Notes: generated by a model not told the origin, from the letters alone. A DNA stretch of 52,572 nucleotides from Planctomycetota bacterium (GCA_019456145.1 VRUL01000038.1:1-52572), one strand, 5' to 3'. Shown: positions 8,066 to 18,067, numbered from the stretch's first letter. Program-made: numbers and translations.

Positions 8066-9436
8066 GATAGAAGGCGAAACAACAATATCGAAACGCAACA
8101 GGCCAGTTGTGATGTTGGCAATGCTAACAGCGCGGGACGCCCGAGTTCGCAAAGCACGTCGTAATACGGCAGCAGGGAAATGTTGAAATGCAGCGAGGTA
8201 GATTCCGGGACTATGAGAAACGATCTTTTTGTCCGATAACTTTCTCATGCCGGGTTCTGCACGTAAATATTCTTGAAAAATTTAAGTCAAAGACAATACA
8301 GGGCGGGACGGACTAAGCCTGTGAAGTTATCACTCAGGATAGTCGAAAGAAACATAATACCTACAGTATCAAACACTTATGTCTATCTGTCCATATGGAA
8401 ATAACGCTAAACCGCACACGTTTTTTCGATTGCGAGCATACTCATATTGTTTCTGAACAAGTCAATTTACGCTTAAAAAACTTCAAAAAAACAAAAAAAA
8501 CGGTTTTTTAATAGCTTAGTAATTGGTATAATAATCAAATTACCCTTCAGGATGAAGGTATGGAGAGACGGTAGAGGTGAACATCCCTCTGATACAGGGT
8601 TTTTCGCACTGAAAAGCACGGATGTACCAATTATAATTTGAAAAAGGGCACTTTGTGTGTCCTGGGGATGCAGAAGTGCTAAATGTGTGTGGATCCATTG
8701 CAGATATGCGTATGGCGGAGGCATTGAGCGAAAACAGCAAGCAATTTGTTCGCAAAGAAGTATGTAAGAATTAAGACAACCCGTGATTGAAAAGTACGTC
8801 TAAAGGCACGTATAAGTTGTTGCTTTGTATGGGATTATGCAGTTTTTCTACTGCAACTCACAGGGACGGAGTTTGCGCCACCACTGTTAGCGAGAGGATT
8901 GTGAGGATGCTTGGGATGTCTGAACATTTCTATGCTGCATAATCTCAGATCCTCGAAGGAGGCGCTATCGGAGAATACAACCGAGCGCAAATACCTAACC
9001 CTATGAGAAGACCGACTTTTGAGGACATAATGTTTTTCGTTGAGAGCAACTATTGCGACTGGAGGCTTAGTAAGGAGTGTTTTGGAAATCGGGAATACCC
9101 TGTCGCGGGTACTTAACGGGGGCAGAGCACGCCAGCGTTGTGCTCCTGAAGGCAGCGCCATCCATTACGAGGGAAGTCATTAAAGCGATGAGTACTCCTC
9201 AACGACGTACGCTTTTCACCAGGTCCTGTTCGCATGGCCACGATGAAAGGTTGTGCTGGGCGTCACCGAGACGAATCGGCTGGGTCCAAATCATGTATGC
9301 AGGACGGCAGAACTGGCGGTCAATGGGACGGCAAACGCTCGTCCTAACGCGGAAATCTTCCGGGCACATAGGGAGGGCGATGGAACCGCCCGTTGCAAAA
9401 ATGAGGACACATACTTTTAGTGAAAGGTTATGAAAA
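8066..9436 (+). other. Gene-less 1.4 kb stretch
   Basis: No reading frame here has coding character: the longest, at 9077-9433, has no homologue I recognise and poor codon structure. The first half is A+T-rich, with long A and T runs near 8480-8510. The second half (from about 8830) is more G+C-rich, like the downstream genes. A short inverted repeat GGGCG...CGCCC lies at about 9371-9391 just before the FAD enzyme. The stretch may be the decayed remains of one or more genes or a long leader for the downstream operon. I cannot identify a promoter, riboswitch or transposon end in it. Confidence 0.4.
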
Positions 9437-11246
9437 GTGGAAGCACTTGTCATAGGAGCGGGACCGGCGGGGCTGACTGCCGCATATGAGTTGTGCCAGC
9501 TCGGCATCCATTCCTCTATTCTTGAGGCTGATACCGTAGTGGGTGGCATCTCCCGCACGATCAACCACCTTGGATACCGGTTCGACATCGGCGGTCATCG
9601 TTTCTTCTCCAAGGTTCCTTTGATCAATGAGCTATGGCACGAGATGCTGGGGGGAAGAGTTCCTGTTGCGTTCCAGGCTGTCACGAATACACTACAATGA
9701 CCATTTCTTCGACTATCCTCTGAAACTAACCAATGCGTTAATAGGGCTGGGAATCGTGGAAGCTGCGCTAGTTGGCCTGAGTTATGCCAAGACGAGGCTC
9801 GCACCGAGTCTTCCTGAGACTACATTCGAACAATGGGTATCGAATCGCTTTGGACAGCGGCTTTACAAGATATTCTTTAAGACATATACGGAGAAAGTGT
9901 GGGGCATGCCCTGTAGCGAGATCTCGGCGGAGTGGGCGACACAGCGGATCAAAAACCTGTCGCTCATGGAGGTCCTTCGAAACACTTTCGGTGCCAACGG
10001 GCGAAGTAAAGACGGCCAAGTCATCACCAGTCTCATTCAACAGTTTCGCTACCCTCGCTTTGGACCTGGCATGATGTGGGAGCAGTTTGAATCATTATTG
10101 CGAGACCGCGGCATCGAGACGATTTTTGACAGACGGGTGGACAAGATCTGGCACCGTCAGGGACGTGTGGAGTGCATCGGTGTCCGAAGCAGCACAGGGG
10201 AAACGATGAAGTTATCGGCAGATCAATTCATTTCATCGATGCCGTTGCGTAACTTGATTGAATCGCTGGATCCCACGCCCCCGGAAGAGGTCTTGCGAGC
10301 GGCCGCTGGACTGCGATACCGCGATTTCATTACCGTGGTTCTGATCGTCGACCGCGAACATATCTTTCCCGACAACTGGATCTACATCCACACCACTGAT
10401 ATCGCAATGGGGCGTATCCAGAATTACAAGAGCTGGAGCCCGGACATGGTCCCAGACCCCTCGAAGACCTCGTTGGGGTTGGAGTACTTCGTTTCGGAAC
10501 ATGACGAGATGTGGTCTTGGCCGGATCAGAAGCTAATCGAACTGGGCATCAAAGAGTGCGCGCAGCTAGGTTTCATCGAGCCGCGCGAGGTCCAGAACGG
10601 TACTGTTGTCAGAATGAAGAAGACCTATCCTATCTACGATCAAGCACGGGAAGGCAATGTGGCAATTCTACAGAACTATCTGGATGGATTGGAGAACCTT
10701 CAGGCGATCGGTCGTAACGGTCAACACCGCTACAACAACATGGACCATTCGATGATGACGGGTATCTACGCAGCTAGAAACGTCGTCGGAGAACGGCACG
10801 ACGTGTGGGTGGTCAATGTTGATAGCGAGTACCACGAGGAGGTGACTCCTGACAGAAAGCGAACTGTCTTCGCGGGTGCCGCGACGGAGCAACGAGAAGA
10901 AGATCTGGAACTTGCCAATGTCTTGAGGGTAGCGTTAGCGAGGTTGGATCCGGTGGCATTGGGCCTGGCAGTAGGCATTGTCTGCGGCTTCGGACTCTTC
11001 TTCGCCACTGCTGTTCTTCTACTCAAGAGCGGCGATACTGTCGGGCCGAGGCTAATGCTATTCCAACACTACCTGATTGGCTATCGAGTTACGTGGACAG
11101 GTGCGCTGGTGGGACTGATAGAGGCAACGGTCGTCGGATACGTGATCGGCTGTGTCTGCGCGTGGTTCCACAACAGCTTTGTTAACGGCTATATCTTTCT
11201 TATCCGGCGGGCCACTGAAGCAAAGCAACGCCGTGACATCCTGTGA
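9437..11246 (+). pseudogene. FAD-dependent amine oxidase/UDP-galactopyranose mutase-like enzyme with membrane tail, frameshifted
   Basis: The GTG at 9437 opens an FAD-binding Rossmann fold (VIGAGPAGLTAAYEL, then the second motif GISRTINHLGYRFDIGGHRFF), typical of the protoporphyrinogen oxidase/UDP-galactopyranose mutase-like group in glycan loci. The frame breaks in a run of six G (9649-9654). With five G, HEMLG would run straight into EEFLLRSRLSRIHYN and continue to 11246, giving about 600 residues. The final 100 residues are not part of the usual family: they hold two strong membrane segments (GLAVGIVCGFGLFFATAVLL and ALVGLIEATVVGYVIGCVCA) and resemble the separate small protein encoded next. 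The break could be real, phase-variable, or a sequencing error. The substrate is unknown; a sugar or lipid-linked sugar is likely from context. Confidence 0.8.
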
Positions 11247-11581
11247 TAAATCAAATGTCCAATAAAAAAGAACATAAAACCAGAGCAGATCTTGACCGTG
11301 AAGTATGGCGGGCTGTTGCTCGCCTGAAGGCGGGCATTCTGGGCTTAGTGTTCGGTTCGATCTTCGGCATCGGTCTTTTTGCCATGACCGCTATTCTGCT
11401 CATTGAGAACGGGCCGAATACTGGCTATCACCTGCGTTTGCTCAGCAACTATTTCATTGGCTACAACGTCACATGGAAGGGCGCATTCATTGGATTCTTA
11501 TGGGCATTCGCTCTCGGAGCGATGATCGGCTGGTCGATCGGATTCATCTACAACCGGATCGCCAACCAGAAGAGAACATGA
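11243..11581 (+). CDS. Small two-helix membrane protein, paralogue of the FAD enzyme's tail
   Basis: This 112-residue protein begins at GTG 11243, overlapping the FAD enzyme stop; ATG 11255 is an alternative start. After a charged N-terminus it has two membrane segments (GLVFGSIFGIGLFAMTAILL and AFIGFLWAFALGAMIGWSIG), joined by a loop containing LRLLSNYFIGYNVTWKGA. That loop and the second helix align with the end of the upstream enzyme (LFQHYLIGYRVTWTGALVG), including the sequence YxIGYxVTWxGA. I know no named family for it. The pairing suggests the small protein and the enzyme tail are a membrane module that recruits or assists the enzyme, or a gene copy created by duplication. Inner-membrane location is likely. 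Confidence 0.75.
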   Translation: MINQMSNKKEHKTRADLDREVWRAVARLKAGILGLVFGSIFGIGLFAMTAILLIENGPNTGYHLRLLSNYFIGYNVTWKGAFIGFLWAFALGAMIGWSIGFIYNRIANQKRT

Positions 11582-11611
11582 TAGGTTGGCATCTTTCGCC
11601 GCGACCAAAAC

Positions 11612-12790
11612 ATGAGAGTCGGAATCGATGTGACGTGTTGGTGTAATCAGCGGGGCTTCGGGCGGTTTACACGGGAACTGGTGACAGCACTTGTGAGTCT
11701 GCCGTCCGAGGACGAGTACGTCCTGTTCGCGGATCGCCAGACAGCCGAGGCCGCCGACTTGCCCGAATCCTGCCGCGTGGTGATTGCGAAGACTTCGGCA
11801 GCGGTGGCGGTGGCAGCATCCGCTGGCAGCCGGCGGTCCATCAAAGATGTTCTAGCCATGCGCCGTATGGTCCAGCGCGAGCCGTTGGACGTGATGTTCT
11901 TCCCGGCTGTCTACTCCTACTTCCCGATTACTCGTGGCATTCCGTGTGTCGTGACGTTCCACGACATTATCGCCGAAACGCTCCCTCGACTGGTCTTCGG
12001 ATCCTGGCGGAGCCGGCTGTTCTGGCAGCTCAAGTGTCGCCTTGCCGCACGGCGGGCGGATCTGCTGGTCACGGTTTCCCTCGCTTCGAAGAAGGGGCTC
12101 ATGTGCCATTTCGGTCTCTCGGATGACCGCATCGCCGTCATCAGCGAAGCCCCGGCCTCCAGTTTCGCCGAGGCAACCGGCAGTAGACAAGTCGACGCGG
12201 AAGTGCTGAGACGCCACGGCTTGGAACCTGGCAAACGATACATCCTCTACGTTGGGGGAATCAGTCCACACAAGAACCTTGACACGCTTATCGAAGCATT
12301 TGCCCTAGTTCGCAAGGATGCTCGGCTGGAGGATATCCATCTTGTTCTCGTAGGAGACTGGGCGGGCGACGTGTTCTACACGTGTTACGAGGAGCTCTGC
12401 ATATTAGTCGAGCGCTATGGGCTTGGCCGTGCTGTCCACTTTACCGGTTTCATCCCTGACGAGGACCTCGTGCATCTGTATACAGCGTGCCAAGCATTTG
12501 TGCTCCCCTCGTATCTCGAGGGATTCGGCTTGCCCGCAGTCGAGGCGATGGCCTGCGGAGCAGCCGTCGTCGCCAGCAACGTCGGATCCCTGCCCGAGGT
12601 GCTCGATGGGGCCGGAGAGTTGTTTGATCCGCACGATGCGGCGGCCCTCGTAGGCTGCCTGAAGCGAATCCTGCGGGATTCCGTTTACCAGCGGGAATTG
12701 CAAACACGCAGTTTGCAACGAGCTTTGGATTTCTCATGGGAAACATCTGCGAGGCAAATGAGGAACATCTTCGACACAATGAAGGCCTGA
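11612..12790 (+). CDS. Glycosyltransferase family 4
   Basis: This 392-residue GT-B enzyme is a retaining glycosyltransferase that would add a sugar to the growing surface glycan in the cytoplasm. The N-terminal acceptor domain carries the early glycine-rich turn (NQRGFGRFTRELVTAL, about residues 13-28). The C-terminal donor domain has YVGGISPHKNLDTLIEAF and the EX7E motif in YLEGFGLPAVEAMACG (about residues 302-317). A basic stretch including SVYQRELQTRSL lies at the end. It follows the small membrane protein by 30 bp, suggesting one transcript with the FAD enzyme. G+C is high, as in its neighbours up to 15.2 kb. Donor and acceptor cannot be told from sequence; the architecture resembles mannosyl- or rhamnosyltransferases. 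Confidence 0.9.
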   Translation: MRVGIDVTCWCNQRGFGRFTRELVTALVSLPSEDEYVLFADRQTAEAADLPESCRVVIAKTSAAVAVAASAGSRRSIKDVLAMRRMVQREPLDVMFFPAVYSYFPITRGIPCVVTFHDIIAETLPRLVFGSWRSRLFWQLKCRLAARRADLLVTVSLASKKGLMCHFGLSDDRIAVISEAPASSFAEATGSRQVDAEVLRRHGLEPGKRYILYVGGISPHKNLDTLIEAFALVRKDARLEDIHLVLVGDWAGDVFYTCYEELCILVERYGLGRAVHFTGFIPDEDLVHLYTACQAFVLPSYLEGFGLPAVEAMACGAAVVASNVGSLPEVLDGAGELFDPHDAAALVGCLKRILRDSVYQRELQTRSLQRALDFSWETSARQMRNIFDTMKA

Positions 12791-12848
12791 TTACGCAAGC
12801 GATCTGTCGCATATTCCATTCGGTTATTTTCATGGCTTCTTGGGTATT

Positions 12849-14123
12849 ATGAACACAATTCCTGACAACCAAGCGTTGCGGTTTTGCCTGGTTAGTACGT
12901 TCTACCCGCCGTACAACTTCGGCGGTGATGGGATCTACGCTCATAGGTTAGCCAACGGCCTGGCGCGACTCGGTCATCAAGTGACTGTATTGCACAGTTC
13001 CACAGCCTATGAGATGCTCGCCGGCGCAAAGCCCTCCGATTCCTATAAAGATCACACGAACGTGACCGTCCGTTCGATTCGAACCCCCTTGGGGAAACTC
13101 GGATTACTGGCAGTACAGCAGGCGGGGCGGCCAGGACTGCAAGCACCGGCGCTGCGACGGTGGCTCGATCGCGGAAGTTTTGACGTAATCCACTATAACA
13201 ACGTTTCCCTGCTGGGCGGACCACACGTGTTCCGCTACGGCTCGGGCCTGAAACTGTGTACACTTATCGAGCATTGGCTTGTCTGCCCCATGCATGTATT
13301 GTGGAAGTTCGACCGGGAGGTGTGTACGAAGCCGTCCTGCTTCCTCTGCACGATTCTCGGCAGACGTCCTCCCCAACTATGGCGATACACGGGATTGATG
13401 CGGCGTGCGACCCGATCAATTGATGCCTTCATCGGGCCAAGCCAGTTCACCATGCGGATGCATAGCGAGCGAGGCCTGCGCGGCACGATGATCCAATTGC
13501 CGTTGTTTCACACCGAGCCGGACTTGGGTCCGGAGCCGGAGCCGTCCGTCAGTGATGGCAGTGATGACCGGTCGTATTTTCTGTTTGTCGGCCGGTTGGA
13601 AAGGATTAAGGGTTTGCAGACCATCATACCCACTTTCCGGAAGTTATCCGATGTGGATCTGGTTGTCGCTGGCAGCGGCACATATGAACAGCAGCTCAGG
13701 CGGATGGCGGAGGGGGCACCCAATATCCGCTTCGTCGGCCGGGCTGACGTGCGGCAGCTACACCGCCTGTACCGCGATGCTATCGCAACCATCGTTCCAT
13801 CGCTATGCTACGAGACGTTCGGCATCATCGTGGCCGAGTCTTTCGCGGCGAGAACACCGGTTATAGTCCGTGACCACAGCTCCCTGCGGGAGTTTATTGA
13901 GAGCTACGGAGGGGGCTTTACATTCAGCACGGAAGACGAACTCCGCTCAGCCATCGACCGATTGCGGAGCGATCCGGAACTTTGCGATCGCCTCGGTCGG
14001 CAGGGGAGGGTGGCATACGACGCGGAATTCGGCGAGGCTCCGTTCCTGAACCACTATCTGGCTGTGGTGCGTCGGCTTTTAGCCACGAAACAAGTTCCTT
14101 GTGCAGTGGAGGTGAACGCTTGA
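12849..14123 (+). CDS. Glycosyltransferase family 4
   Basis: This GT-B enzyme is about 424 residues from ATG 12849; a TTG at 12840 would add three residues. The N-terminus is typical of the group (FYPPYNFGGDGIYAHRLANG). The donor domain carries FVGRLERIKGLQTII and the EX7E-like motif CYETFGIIVAESFAARTP. A cysteine pair (EVCTKPSCFLCTI, about residues 156-168) may bind a metal or be structural; similar cysteines occur in some planctomycete and cyanobacterial GT4 proteins. The next gene starts inside its stop codon, so the two are likely translated together. Sugar specificity is unknown. Confidence 0.88.
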   Translation: MNTIPDNQALRFCLVSTFYPPYNFGGDGIYAHRLANGLARLGHQVTVLHSSTAYEMLAGAKPSDSYKDHTNVTVRSIRTPLGKLGLLAVQQAGRPGLQAPALRRWLDRGSFDVIHYNNVSLLGGPHVFRYGSGLKLCTLIEHWLVCPMHVLWKFDREVCTKPSCFLCTILGRRPPQLWRYTGLMRRATRSIDAFIGPSQFTMRMHSERGLRGTMIQLPLFHTEPDLGPEPEPSVSDGSDDRSYFLFVGRLERIKGLQTIIPTFRKLSDVDLVVAGSGTYEQQLRRMAEGAPNIRFVGRADVRQLHRLYRDAIATIVPSLCYETFGIIVAESFAARTPVIVRDHSSLREFIESYGGGFTFSTEDELRSAIDRLRSDPELCDRLGRQGRVAYDAEFGEAPFLNHYLAVVRRLLATKQVPCAVEVNA

Positions 14124-15175
14124 AGGACAAGACACACAGATCCAACTCTGTGGAGCTTAGGCAGGCGGCCTCAACGCCGAGTGGGGATGCTACGGTAATC
14201 GTGCCGGTATATAACGCCGGGATGGATCTGGAGCATTGTTTCGAGGCTCTAGCCCGGTCTACGTACAGGTACTTTGATGTGTTAGTCGTCGATGATGGTT
14301 CTTCTGAATCCATTAAACCGTTAGTAGATCGCTTCGGTTACCGATACCTTCGGATCGACGGACCCGGTGGGCCGGCTCGAGCGAGGAATCGAGGTGCCCA
14401 GCAAACTGAGAGCGAATTCATTGTTTTCGTCGATGCGGATGTGTGTGTTCACCCAAACACAATTGAGCGGATCATGCAGAACTTCTCCGGAAACCAAGAC
14501 CTCGCCGCTGTCATCGGCACATATGACGACGCCCCGGCAGATCCAGGCTTCTTGTCGCAGTATCGGAATATGTTTCACCATTTCACGCACTGCAAATCTG
14601 CCGGGCAGGTTACGACCTTCTGGTCCGGTTGTGGGGCGATGCGGCGCGACGTTTTCATAAAGTACGGCGGATTTGACGAGAAACGCTATCGCTGCCCGGC
14701 CATCGAAGACATCGAGTTAGGTACTTGGATCACGGCCGATGGTGGTCGGATCGTGCTTGACCAGACAGTTCAGTGCAAGCATCTGAAACGCTGGTCTTTC
14801 TCCAATATGGTCAAGACGGACATATGCCAACGGGGCATACCTTGGATCGATCTGATGTTGCGCAGCAGCAAGGCCGTAAAAGTCCTCAACGTAACTGGGT
14901 CGCAGCGGTTGAGCGTTGGACTGGTCTTCACCGCTTGTGCCCTTGCTGTCCTGGCAATCTGGTGGCCATGGGCAATGATCGGCACTGCTGTCACCCTAAT
15001 CTCAGTAATGCTGCTGAACATCGAACTCTATCGATTCTTCGCGTCCCGTCGTGGTCTGTGGTTCGCGACAAAGTCACTACTGCTTCACTGGCTGTACTTT
15101 GGCTGCTGTGGTGTATCCGTCATCGCTGGAACTGTACGATTCTACGCATCAGGTCGCAGAGACGATCGGACGTGA
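14120..15175 (+). CDS. Glycosyltransferase family 2, membrane-associated
   Basis: I choose a TTG start at 14120 rather than an upstream in-frame codon at 13982. It overlaps the previous stop (TTGA), and a perfect GGAGG lies at 14108-14112, seven bases before it. The 351-residue product has a GT-A domain: VIVPVYNAGMDLEHCFEAL, then the nucleotide-binding DVLVVDDGSSE, then the DxD-type VFVDADVCVHPNTIE, and the acceptor-side EDIELGTWI. Two membrane segments follow (FTACALAVLAIWWPWAMIG and the segment after it), so the enzyme should sit at the inner face of the cytoplasmic membrane and act on a lipid-linked glycan. It is the last gene of the G+C-rich block. The donor is unknown. Confidence 0.88.
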   Translation: MKDKTHRSNSVELRQAASTPSGDATVIVPVYNAGMDLEHCFEALARSTYRYFDVLVVDDGSSESIKPLVDRFGYRYLRIDGPGGPARARNRGAQQTESEFIVFVDADVCVHPNTIERIMQNFSGNQDLAAVIGTYDDAPADPGFLSQYRNMFHHFTHCKSAGQVTTFWSGCGAMRRDVFIKYGGFDEKRYRCPAIEDIELGTWITADGGRIVLDQTVQCKHLKRWSFSNMVKTDICQRGIPWIDLMLRSSKAVKVLNVTGSQRLSVGLVFTACALAVLAIWWPWAMIGTAVTLISVMLLNIELYRFFASRRGLWFATKSLLLHWLYFGCCGVSVIAGTVRFYASGRRDDRT

Positions 15176-15306
15176 TTTCCCTTTTTGCGCAGCCGATGGA
15201 GACGGAGTCCAAGCAGATTGAGTGACCATAGGCACACCTTTGATGTTGATAATTGACTGATGATCATTATTCTTTGCGTATAGCAAAGTTATTCGAAAGG
15301 GCTTAT

Positions 15307-16284
15307 ATGAGAGCATTAGTGACAGGTGGCGCAGGTTTTATCGGTAGTCACCTTTGTGAAAGATTACTCAAGGATGGACACCGTGTAGATGTCATTGATG
15401 ACCTCTCAACCGGATGCCTGGAAAATATCTATTCTTTGACTTCAAACAAAAACTTTACTTTCGTTAATGATACTATCTTAAATAGAATGATGATGTACAC
15501 CCTTATTGACAAGGTTGATATGATTTATCACCTCGCAGGTGCGGTGGGCGTTCAATTGATAGTAGACGAACCAGTCAGAACAATAGAAACGAACATTAGA
15601 GGCACAGAGGTTGTTTTAGAGGTCGCACTAAAGTTTAGGAAGAAGGTTCTCATTACAAGTACCTCTGAAGTTTACGGTAAAAGTGAAAATGAGTCATTCA
15701 AGGAAGACCAAGACTGTGTGCTTGGTGCAACAACTTACAGCCGTTGGAGCTATGCTTGTTCAAAAGCTATTGACGAATTCTTAGGCCTCGCTTACCACAG
15801 ACAATATAACTTACCCGTTGTATTAGCACGTCTCTTCAATACTGTAGGAGAACGGCAAACGGGCCAATATGGCATGGTGATTCCAAGGTTTGTACAAGCA
15901 TCGTTATTAGGAGAACCTCTGACGGTTTATGGCGACGGAAAACAAACAAGATGTTTTGCTTATGTTCGCGATGTTATAGACGGCTTGCTTGCATTAGCAA
16001 ACGATCCTACTGCTTATGGTAATGTGTATAATATAGGAGCTACCGAAGAGGTTGCAATTGAGAACCTTGCTGCTATGATAAAAGAGATGACAGGCAGCAA
16101 TTCTCAAATACAGTATATTCCTTATGAGCAGGCTTATGGAAAACCCTTCGATGACATGGTACGTAGAATGCCAAACCTGGAGAAGATTTCTAAAAAAGTT
16201 GGCTATACACCAAAGACCAGCTTAAAAGAAACCCTGCAGATAATAATCGATTATTTTCGAAAAAAAATGGAAAATGAGTTGTAA
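15307..16284 (+). CDS. NAD-dependent nucleotide-sugar epimerase/dehydratase
   Basis: This 325-residue extended short-chain dehydrogenase starts best at ATG 15307 (MRALVTGGAGFIGSHL), preceded by GAAAGG; a longer frame from 15253 only adds a poorly conserved leader. The NAD motif TGGAGFIG is at residues 6-13. STSEVYG supplies the catalytic Ser/Thr, and the Tyr-Lys pair is in WSYACSKAIDE. ARLFNTVGERQTGQYG and YGDGKQTRCFAYVRD form the UDP-sugar site. It resembles UDP-glucose/UDP-glucuronate 4-epimerases and decarboxylases rather than GDP-sugar enzymes. It opens the A+T-rich half of the locus. The next gene overlaps its end by eleven bases, implying co-translation. Confidence 0.88.
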   Translation: MRALVTGGAGFIGSHLCERLLKDGHRVDVIDDLSTGCLENIYSLTSNKNFTFVNDTILNRMMMYTLIDKVDMIYHLAGAVGVQLIVDEPVRTIETNIRGTEVVLEVALKFRKKVLITSTSEVYGKSENESFKEDQDCVLGATTYSRWSYACSKAIDEFLGLAYHRQYNLPVVLARLFNTVGERQTGQYGMVIPRFVQASLLGEPLTVYGDGKQTRCFAYVRDVIDGLLALANDPTAYGNVYNIGATEEVAIENLAAMIKEMTGSNSQIQYIPYEQAYGKPFDDMVRRMPNLEKISKKVGYTPKTSLKETLQIIIDYFRKKMENEL

Positions 16285-17041
16285 AGTACCAATTCTAACA
16301 TATCATTCTATTGATGATAGCGGTTCAGTTATTTCAATTGATCCTGCCAGCTTTAAAGACCAAATGCGTTTTCTTAAGGATTTTTCATTTAACGTAATAT
16401 CGTTAAATGAGGTTGTCATGCATATACGCAAAAGGCAGCCTTTTGTGAAAAATTCTATAGCTATTACTTTTGACGATGGTTTCAAAAATGTATTTTTGGA
16501 GGCTTTTCCAGTATTAAGAGAATATGGATTTCGCGCGACTATCTTTTTGACAACAAATTATTGTGAAAAATTGAATAATTGGCCTGACCAGCCATCTTTT
16601 ATTAAAGCACAGCCTTTACTTTCCTGGACGGACATAAAAGAGATGTGTCAATCCGGAATACAGTTTGGAGCTCATACACACAACCATCCTTCTTTGACTA
16701 AAATCCCTCTCATGGATGCAGAAAATGAGATTTTGTTATCAAGAAAGATAATAGAAGATCAACTTCAGGAGGAAGTAAAATATTTTGCCTATCCTTATGG
16801 TGATTTTAATACAAATATAGTAAATATTGTAAGTCGCTCTTTTACAGGGGCCTGCTCGACAGAATTAGCAATTGCAAATTCTAAAAGTGATCCATATATT
16901 TTAGAACGTATCGATATTTTTTATATTAAGTCTGGAATGATTTTTAAAAGCCTTTTGACACCTTATGTTTCTTGTTATTTAAAATGCAGAAGGTTGCTGA
17001 GGGATCTAAGAAAAAGAAGTTTTGAAAAGAAACTATATTGA
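16274..17041 (+). CDS. Polysaccharide deacetylase (NodB domain)
   Basis: This 255-residue protein has the NodB fold. Motif 1 is ITFDDGFKNVF (catalytic base and metal Asp, about residues 63-73). Motif 2 is HTHNHPSL, giving the two metal-binding histidines. The later motifs include YFAYPYGDFN. Family members remove N- or O-acetyl groups from sugars in a metal-dependent reaction. There is no signal peptide, so it should act in the cytoplasm or at the membrane on a glycan precursor. It overlaps the upstream epimerase by eleven bases. A 123-bp gap to the next gene shows nothing recognisable. The exact substrate (GlcNAc, lipid-linked sugar or another) is open. Confidence 0.88.
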   Translation: MSCKVPILTYHSIDDSGSVISIDPASFKDQMRFLKDFSFNVISLNEVVMHIRKRQPFVKNSIAITFDDGFKNVFLEAFPVLREYGFRATIFLTTNYCEKLNNWPDQPSFIKAQPLLSWTDIKEMCQSGIQFGAHTHNHPSLTKIPLMDAENEILLSRKIIEDQLQEEVKYFAYPYGDFNTNIVNIVSRSFTGACSTELAIANSKSDPYILERIDIFYIKSGMIFKSLLTPYVSCYLKCRRLLRDLRKRSFEKKLY

Positions 17042-17164
17042 AAACGTAAAATCGGTTCTATTTTTTGGGTCCTTTCAAACATCTAAAGGTCTCGCCTTTA
17101 GACAGGAATAAAATTATCTCGGATTAGGTTATCGCTCATGTATTAATCTTATTAGCGTTCAATT

Positions 17165-18067
17165 ATGCCTAGCGACAAAACTCCAGATGTTTCTATTATT
17201 GTTGCTTCAAAAAATGCCTGTCAAACTATTGAAGAGTGTCTACTGTCAATTGAAAGACAAAAAAAACACTATTCTCTTGAAGTTATTGTTGTTGACCAAT
17301 CCAACGATGGTACTTCGCAATTTGTTGAAGATAAATTTCCTGATATTAGGTTAATAAAATTTCCAAAACCTACTCTAATTCCAGAACTGTGGAGCACTGG
17401 GATTGAAGCATCTTCGGGACATATTATTGCTATTACAATTGCCCAATTTATACCTGCCAGTAATTGGATTTCCTCAATAATCGAATCGCTCCAACCTCCA
17501 TATAGTGCTGTTGGTGGAGCCATAGAAAATTCAGACACAGCATCACTGTGTGATTGGGCATTGTACTTTTGTCGCTACAGTAATTATATGCTTCCTTTCA
17601 CTGAACGAGAAGTTAACGATATGGCGGGTGATAATGCAGCATATAAACGAGAGGCATTGGAACCTTATAAAGGAATTATAAAAAAAGGATTTTGGGAACA
17701 CCAGGTTAATGCTGCAATGACAAAAGATGGATTGAAAATATTATTAACCCCTGATATCGTGACCGTTCATAAAAAATCATTTGGGGTTATTTCTTTTTCA
17801 ATACAGAGATTTTTGCACGGTTGCCATTATGGCAAAGGACGATTACCGAATTTTCCAATTATTAAAAGATTGGTCTTTATACTAGCATCTCCCTTAATCC
17901 CATTAATCCATTTAAACCGTATTTTTCAAAGAGTGTTACAACGTAATCGACACAAAGCAAAACTAATACTTTCATCACCTATACTTTTCCTCTTCATAAT
18001 GTGTTGGTCTATAGGCGAATTTTGTGGTTATATTTCAGGGATTTTCAGAAAGCATGAGTCGTCCTAA
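17165..18067 (+). CDS. Glycosyltransferase family 2, divergent member of a local paralogue set
   Basis: This 300-residue protein shares length and layout with three genes at 24.9-27.7 kb: an N-terminal GT-A fold (VSIIVASKNACQTIEECLLS, then EVIVVDQSNDGTSQFVEDKFP), a GNN/DNAAYKREAL-like acceptor motif (here GDNAAYKREAL), a central RFLHGCHYGKGR basic segment, and two C-terminal membrane helices ending in SIGEFCGYISG. At the metal-binding position, paralogues have TEDHC or TDATC; here it reads ITIAQFIP, with no acidic residue. It may therefore be a weak or inactive enzyme or use another metal ligand. The gene ends at 18067, overlapping the fossil start of a further GT2 copy. Confidence 0.82.
   Translation: MPSDKTPDVSIIVASKNACQTIEECLLSIERQKKHYSLEVIVVDQSNDGTSQFVEDKFPDIRLIKFPKPTLIPELWSTGIEASSGHIIAITIAQFIPASNWISSIIESLQPPYSAVGGAIENSDTASLCDWALYFCRYSNYMLPFTEREVNDMAGDNAAYKREALEPYKGIIKKGFWEHQVNAAMTKDGLKILLTPDIVTVHKKSFGVISFSIQRFLHGCHYGKGRLPNFPIIKRLVFILASPLIPLIHLNRIFQRVLQRNRHKAKLILSSPILFLFIMCWSIGEFCGYISGIFRKHESS

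Noticed and set aside
9077..9433. A 118-codon frame before the FAD enzyme.
   Set aside because: Composition is unlike a protein and no family comes to mind; read as part of the gene-less stretch.
13982..14119. Longer start for the GT2 at 14120.
   Set aside because: The extension overlaps the upstream GT4 for 140 bases and lacks conservation; the GGAGG-TTG at 14108-14122 explains the start better.
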